Origin: Candidatus Peregrinibacteria bacterium
GTDB taxonomy: Bacteria; Patescibacteriota; Gracilibacteria; Peribacterales; Peribacteraceae
DNA: 8,254 nucleotides
Direction of reading: 5' to 3'
Assembly (NCBI GenBank): GCA_018662075.1
Contig: JABJGX010000086.1
Span: 1 to 8,254 of the forward strand
Under the pieces are notes generated by a model, which saw only the letters and a list, made by a program, of their open reading frames with translations, had not been told where the DNA came from and did not search any database. A program made the translations under genes and the position numbers. Below are positions 6,309 through 8,254 of the stretch, in pieces (position 1 is the stretch's first letter; every line of letters starts with the position of its first letter).

Positions 6309-6752
6309 TTATTTCCTGCTTTGAAAAGCAAGTATCTTCGGAAATACCGCTTCAATCAACAACATCCCTACTCCAATACACACAAATGAGTCTGCGACGT
6401 TAAAGATAGGGAAAGTACCTATTTGGACGAAATCTGTGACATATCCGTCCCTTAGACGGTCTATGACATTTGCCATTCCTCCACCGATAATAAGGGCATA
6501 TGCCTGAATGCTGACTGTTGTTTTTGCTGATCGTGCCATATGAGCAACGGCTGCAAGTGCCCCGAGGATCATAATCTCTTGAATACCACGAGGAAGCTGA
6601 ATTCCCCATGCAATACCAGGATTCAGTGAATACGTCAGGCCGATATGCTTCCCGATAATAGGTATACGGGTAGAGATGAGAATATCAACTGCAGTTGCTG
6701 CAATAATACTGAGCAGACATGCGAGGATTATGGTCGTCCAGAAAGATTTCAT
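6309..6752 (-). CDS. lspA: Lipoprotein signal peptidase (signal peptidase II)
   Basis: 147 residues. This inner-membrane aspartic protease cleaves the signal peptide of diacylglyceryl-modified prolipoproteins. About four hydrophobic segments are visible (residues 5-27, 57-72, 82-93 and 117-137). Signature motifs: N44 in NPGIAWG (44-50); GGGMANVIDR at 90-99, matching the family GGxxGNxxDR with Ala94 in place of Gly; DGYVTDF at 102-108 with catalytic Asp107; and FNVADS at 117-122 with catalytic Asp121. The dyad is intact, so the enzyme should be active. The motif AWG replaces the commoner AFG. It heads a leftward run lspA-murA and diverges from nusA across 124 bases. An extended -10 lies 6 bases before the ATG. 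No lipoprotein with a clear lipobox is encoded in the window. Confidence 0.94.
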   Translation of the reverse strand: MKSFWTTIILACLLSIIAATAVDILISTRIPIIGKHIGLTYSLNPGIAWGIQLPRGIQEIMILGALAAVAHMARSAKTTVSIQAYALIIGGGMANVIDRLRDGYVTDFVQIGTFPIFNVADSFVCIGVGMLLIEAVFPKILAFQSRK

Positions 6753-6758
6753 AGGGAG

Positions 6759-6767
6759 ATAATATCA
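6759..6767 (-). promoter_or_regulatory. Extended -10 promoter element of lspA
   Basis: Minus strand TGA-TATTAT is a TGn extended -10 (5 of 6), followed by only CTCCCT and the ATG at 6752. The predicted transcript start falls on the start codon. No purine-rich ribosome binding site is present in that spacer. The element lies back to back with the nusA promoter. Confidence 0.5.
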
Positions 6768-6776
6768 GAAGATTCC

Positions 6777-6804
6777 TTGATGTACGCCAAGAATCCTGTA
6801 CAAT
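6777..6804 (+). promoter_or_regulatory. Sigma70-type promoter of nusA
   Basis: TTGATG (6777-6782, 4 of 6) is followed by a 16-base spacer and TACAAT (6799-6804, 5 of 6), with a TG directly before the -10. The predicted start is near 6811, giving a leader of about 65 bases. The -10 is the centre of a small dyad CTGTA-CAA-TACAG (6796-6808). This is the only gene in the window whose promoter is placed well upstream of its start codon. Confidence 0.6.
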
Positions 6805-6817
6805 ACAGTTAAGTTTG

Positions 6818-6842
6818 GACTGTCTTATTGGATAAGACGGTC
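6818..6842 (+). promoter_or_regulatory. Strong hairpin in the nusA 5' leader
   Basis: GACTGTCTTAT (6818-6828), loop TGG, ATAAGACGGTC (6832-6842) pair as an 11-base stem with one G-U pair. From the predicted transcript start it would begin about 7 bases from the 5' end. The bases after it are not a T run, so it is not a standard intrinsic terminator. In other bacteria nusA expression is autoregulated at its leader; a control or mRNA-stabilising role here is inference. Confidence 0.55.
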
Positions 6843-6876
6843 GGCTTACTGAACTATTCATTCACCTTTATACTCA

Positions 6877-8254
6877 TGAAAGCATCATTTATCGCAGCGA
6901 TTAACCAAATCTGCAGCGAAAAGAACGTAAAGCCAGACCAGGTTATCGATGCTGTAAAGCAGGCGATTTCTACTGCATACCGTAAAGACTACGGAAACAA
7001 AGAGCAGGAAATCCGCGTTGACCTTGAAGAAGGACGCGATGAGCCTGTGATCCTTCTTGTAAAAGAAGTGGTAGAAGAAGTGGAGAACGACAACTTTGAA
7101 ATCTCTGTCGCTGATGCGAAGAAGATTAAGTCTGATTCTGAAGAAGGGGACGAGATTGCAATCGACGTAACGCCAGAAGGGTACGGACGAATCGCGGCAC
7201 AGGCTGCGAAGCAGGTAGTGCTTCAAAAGCTTCAAGAAGCTGAAAAGCAGTCTCTCTACGATATGTTTAAAGACCGTGAACACGAGCTTTTGACTGCGAC
7301 TGTTACAAAAGTAGAACCAAACTGGGTAACACTTGAAATCGAAGGAATGACCGTATCTATGCCGTGGAGAGAGCAGATCCCGGGCGAGCACTACTACACA
7401 GGAAAGCGTATTAGAGTGTTCCTCGATACTGTTGAACTCACTGGCAAAGGACCACAACTTCGCATCTCTCGAACACACTCAGGTCTTGTACGAAAACTCC
7501 TTGAGCTTGAAATCCCAGAAGTACGAAATGAGGATGTAGAGATCATGGCGATTGCTCGCGATGCAGGTTTCCGAAGTAAGGTTGCTGTATCTAGCAAGGA
7601 CCCACGAATTGATCCTATCGGTGCTTGTGTTGGACAAAAAGGAGTACGTATTCAAGCGGTTATGGACGAGATCAATGGTGAGCGTGTTGATATGATTGAA
7701 TGGAGTGAAGACCCAATCAAATTGATTTCTACAGCACTGCAGCCTGCTGCAATCTCTGCTGTGATCATCGTTAACGACAGTGAACATGTTGATGAAGAAG
7801 GTCGTAAGGTAAAGAAGCGTGCTGCTGTCTTCGTTGAAGAAGCACAACGTCCAATGGCTATTGGTCGTAAGGGGCAAAACATCCGTCTTGCAACAGACCT
7901 TACAAGCTTCGAGCTTGATATGTACAACTACGAAGAGCTTCCTGCATTTAAGGCGAAGCTTGCAGAGCTCCGCGGTGAAGAGGTAACTGTTGTTGAGCTT
8001 GATGAAGATGGAGAAGTCATCGGTGCGAAAGCAGATGGTGAACAGAGTGCAGAAGACGTTGCAGCTGATGCAGGAAAAACAACAGTAAAACCAACATCTG
8101 CAAAGAAGGCTGAGCCAAAGAAGGAAGAAGAGCCAGAGGCACCTGTTGAAGAAGCTAAAGAGGAGGTAGCAGAAGATGCTCCAGCTGAAGAAGCTCCAGA
8201 GGAGCCAGCAGCAGAAGCTGCTCCAGAAGCAACTGAGGCTGAAGAGAAGAAAGA
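6877..8254 (+). CDS. nusA: Transcription termination/antitermination protein NusA (3' end outside window)
   Basis: 459 codons are open to the window end with no stop. Domains in order: an N-terminal RNA-polymerase-binding domain (about 1-125, with AVKQAISTAYRKDYG at 26-40); an S1 domain (about 134-198, ATVTKVEPNWVTLEIEG at 141-157); KH1 (about 203-283, GACVGQKGVRIQAVMDEI at 249-266, a GxxG loop); and KH2 (about 284-350, AIGRKGQNIRLA at 328-339, the second GxxG loop). The core of RNA binding is intact. From about residue 380 the protein is a low-complexity acidic tail of Glu, Ala, Pro and Lys, with no sign of the AR1/AR2 repeats of E. coli NusA. It binds RNA polymerase and nascent RNA to modulate pausing and termination. 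The start matches the family; no Shine-Dalgarno sequence is seen, and the leader even has CACCTT 9 bases before the ATG. Codons GAA, GCA and CGT are frequent, as expected for a well-expressed gene. Confidence 0.97.

Noticed and set aside
6317..6330. TGCTTT-GA-AAAGCA inverted repeat at the end of lspA
   Set aside because: Six pairs around a 2-base centre inside coding sequence is too tight to fold as drawn, and there is no T run. It probably reflects Lys/Phe codons near the C-terminus.
191..6752. UGA-as-glycine recoding, as in Gracilibacteria/Absconditabacteria
   Set aside because: Every gene reads full length in the standard code with glycine from GGN codons and no in-frame TGA, so recoding is not needed. 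Only the absence of TGA stops is noteworthy.
6885..7877. Antisense open frames of up to 197 codons on the minus strand within 6885-7877
   Set aside because: They lie wholly opposite nusA, which is open over its full length with complete S1 and KH motifs. Their translations are rich in Phe, Leu, Cys and Arg with no recognisable domain, as expected for a reversed GAA-rich gene.
1..8254. CRISPR arrays, insertion sequences, prophage genes or a defence system
   Set aside because: No repeated spacer-like units, transposase motifs, terminal inverted repeats or phage-like genes were found. All genes are housekeeping or envelope genes with similar base composition, so no accessory island is supported.

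Overview
This is a compact stretch of bacterial chromosome with seven protein genes whose products can be named or placed in a family, one partial gene at each edge included, an eighth gene for an apparently decayed family member, and one tRNA. Coding density is very high and no gap reaches 300 bases. The combination of an SLH-domain surface protein with a Ser-rich linker, a NusA that ends in an acidic Ala/Glu/Pro/Lys tail, small stripped-down proteins and almost no Shine-Dalgarno sequences suggests a Patescibacteria (Candidate Phyla Radiation) genome. A Peregrinibacteria/Peribacteria-like member is my best guess, but this is inference from style and not a phylogenetic result. The standard genetic code fits: no in-frame TGA interrupts any gene, so the UGA=Gly code known from Gracilibacteria/Absconditabacteria is not supported here.

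Layout. (1) 1-2575: a partial yraN-like nuclease gene points left off the edge. Diverging from it across 68 bases is a rightward pair, comM/yifB (Mg-chelatase-like AAA+ ATPase) and pyrF (orotidine 5'-phosphate decarboxylase). yraN next to comM is a neighbourhood found in many bacteria and linked to DNA processing. (2) 2580-4374: an SLH-domain secreted protein on the minus strand converges on pyrF with only 4 bases between stop codons, and a tRNA-Arg(CCU) lies on the plus strand behind it. (3) 4379-6752: a leftward cell-envelope run, lspA then murA then a small beta-lactamase-fold protein that has lost its metal-binding histidines. (4) 6753-8254: a divergent regulatory region and then nusA, rightward and cut by the window end. 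It has a good sigma70-type promoter and a strong hairpin in its leader.

Functional picture: MurA makes the first committed peptidoglycan precursor, LspA matures lipoproteins, and the SLH protein is expected to decorate the wall, so the middle of the window is about the cell envelope. PyrF gives UMP, NusA controls transcription elongation and termination, and ComM/YraN belong to DNA uptake and recombination.

The most interesting non-gene signal is regulatory. Most start codons here have no ribosome binding site but carry a -10-like TANNNT hexamer only 6-8 bases upstream, which puts the predicted transcript start at or next to the ATG. This is the pattern of leaderless mRNAs, and nusA is the clear exception. 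Stop codon use is also skewed: five of six visible stops are TAG and none is TGA.
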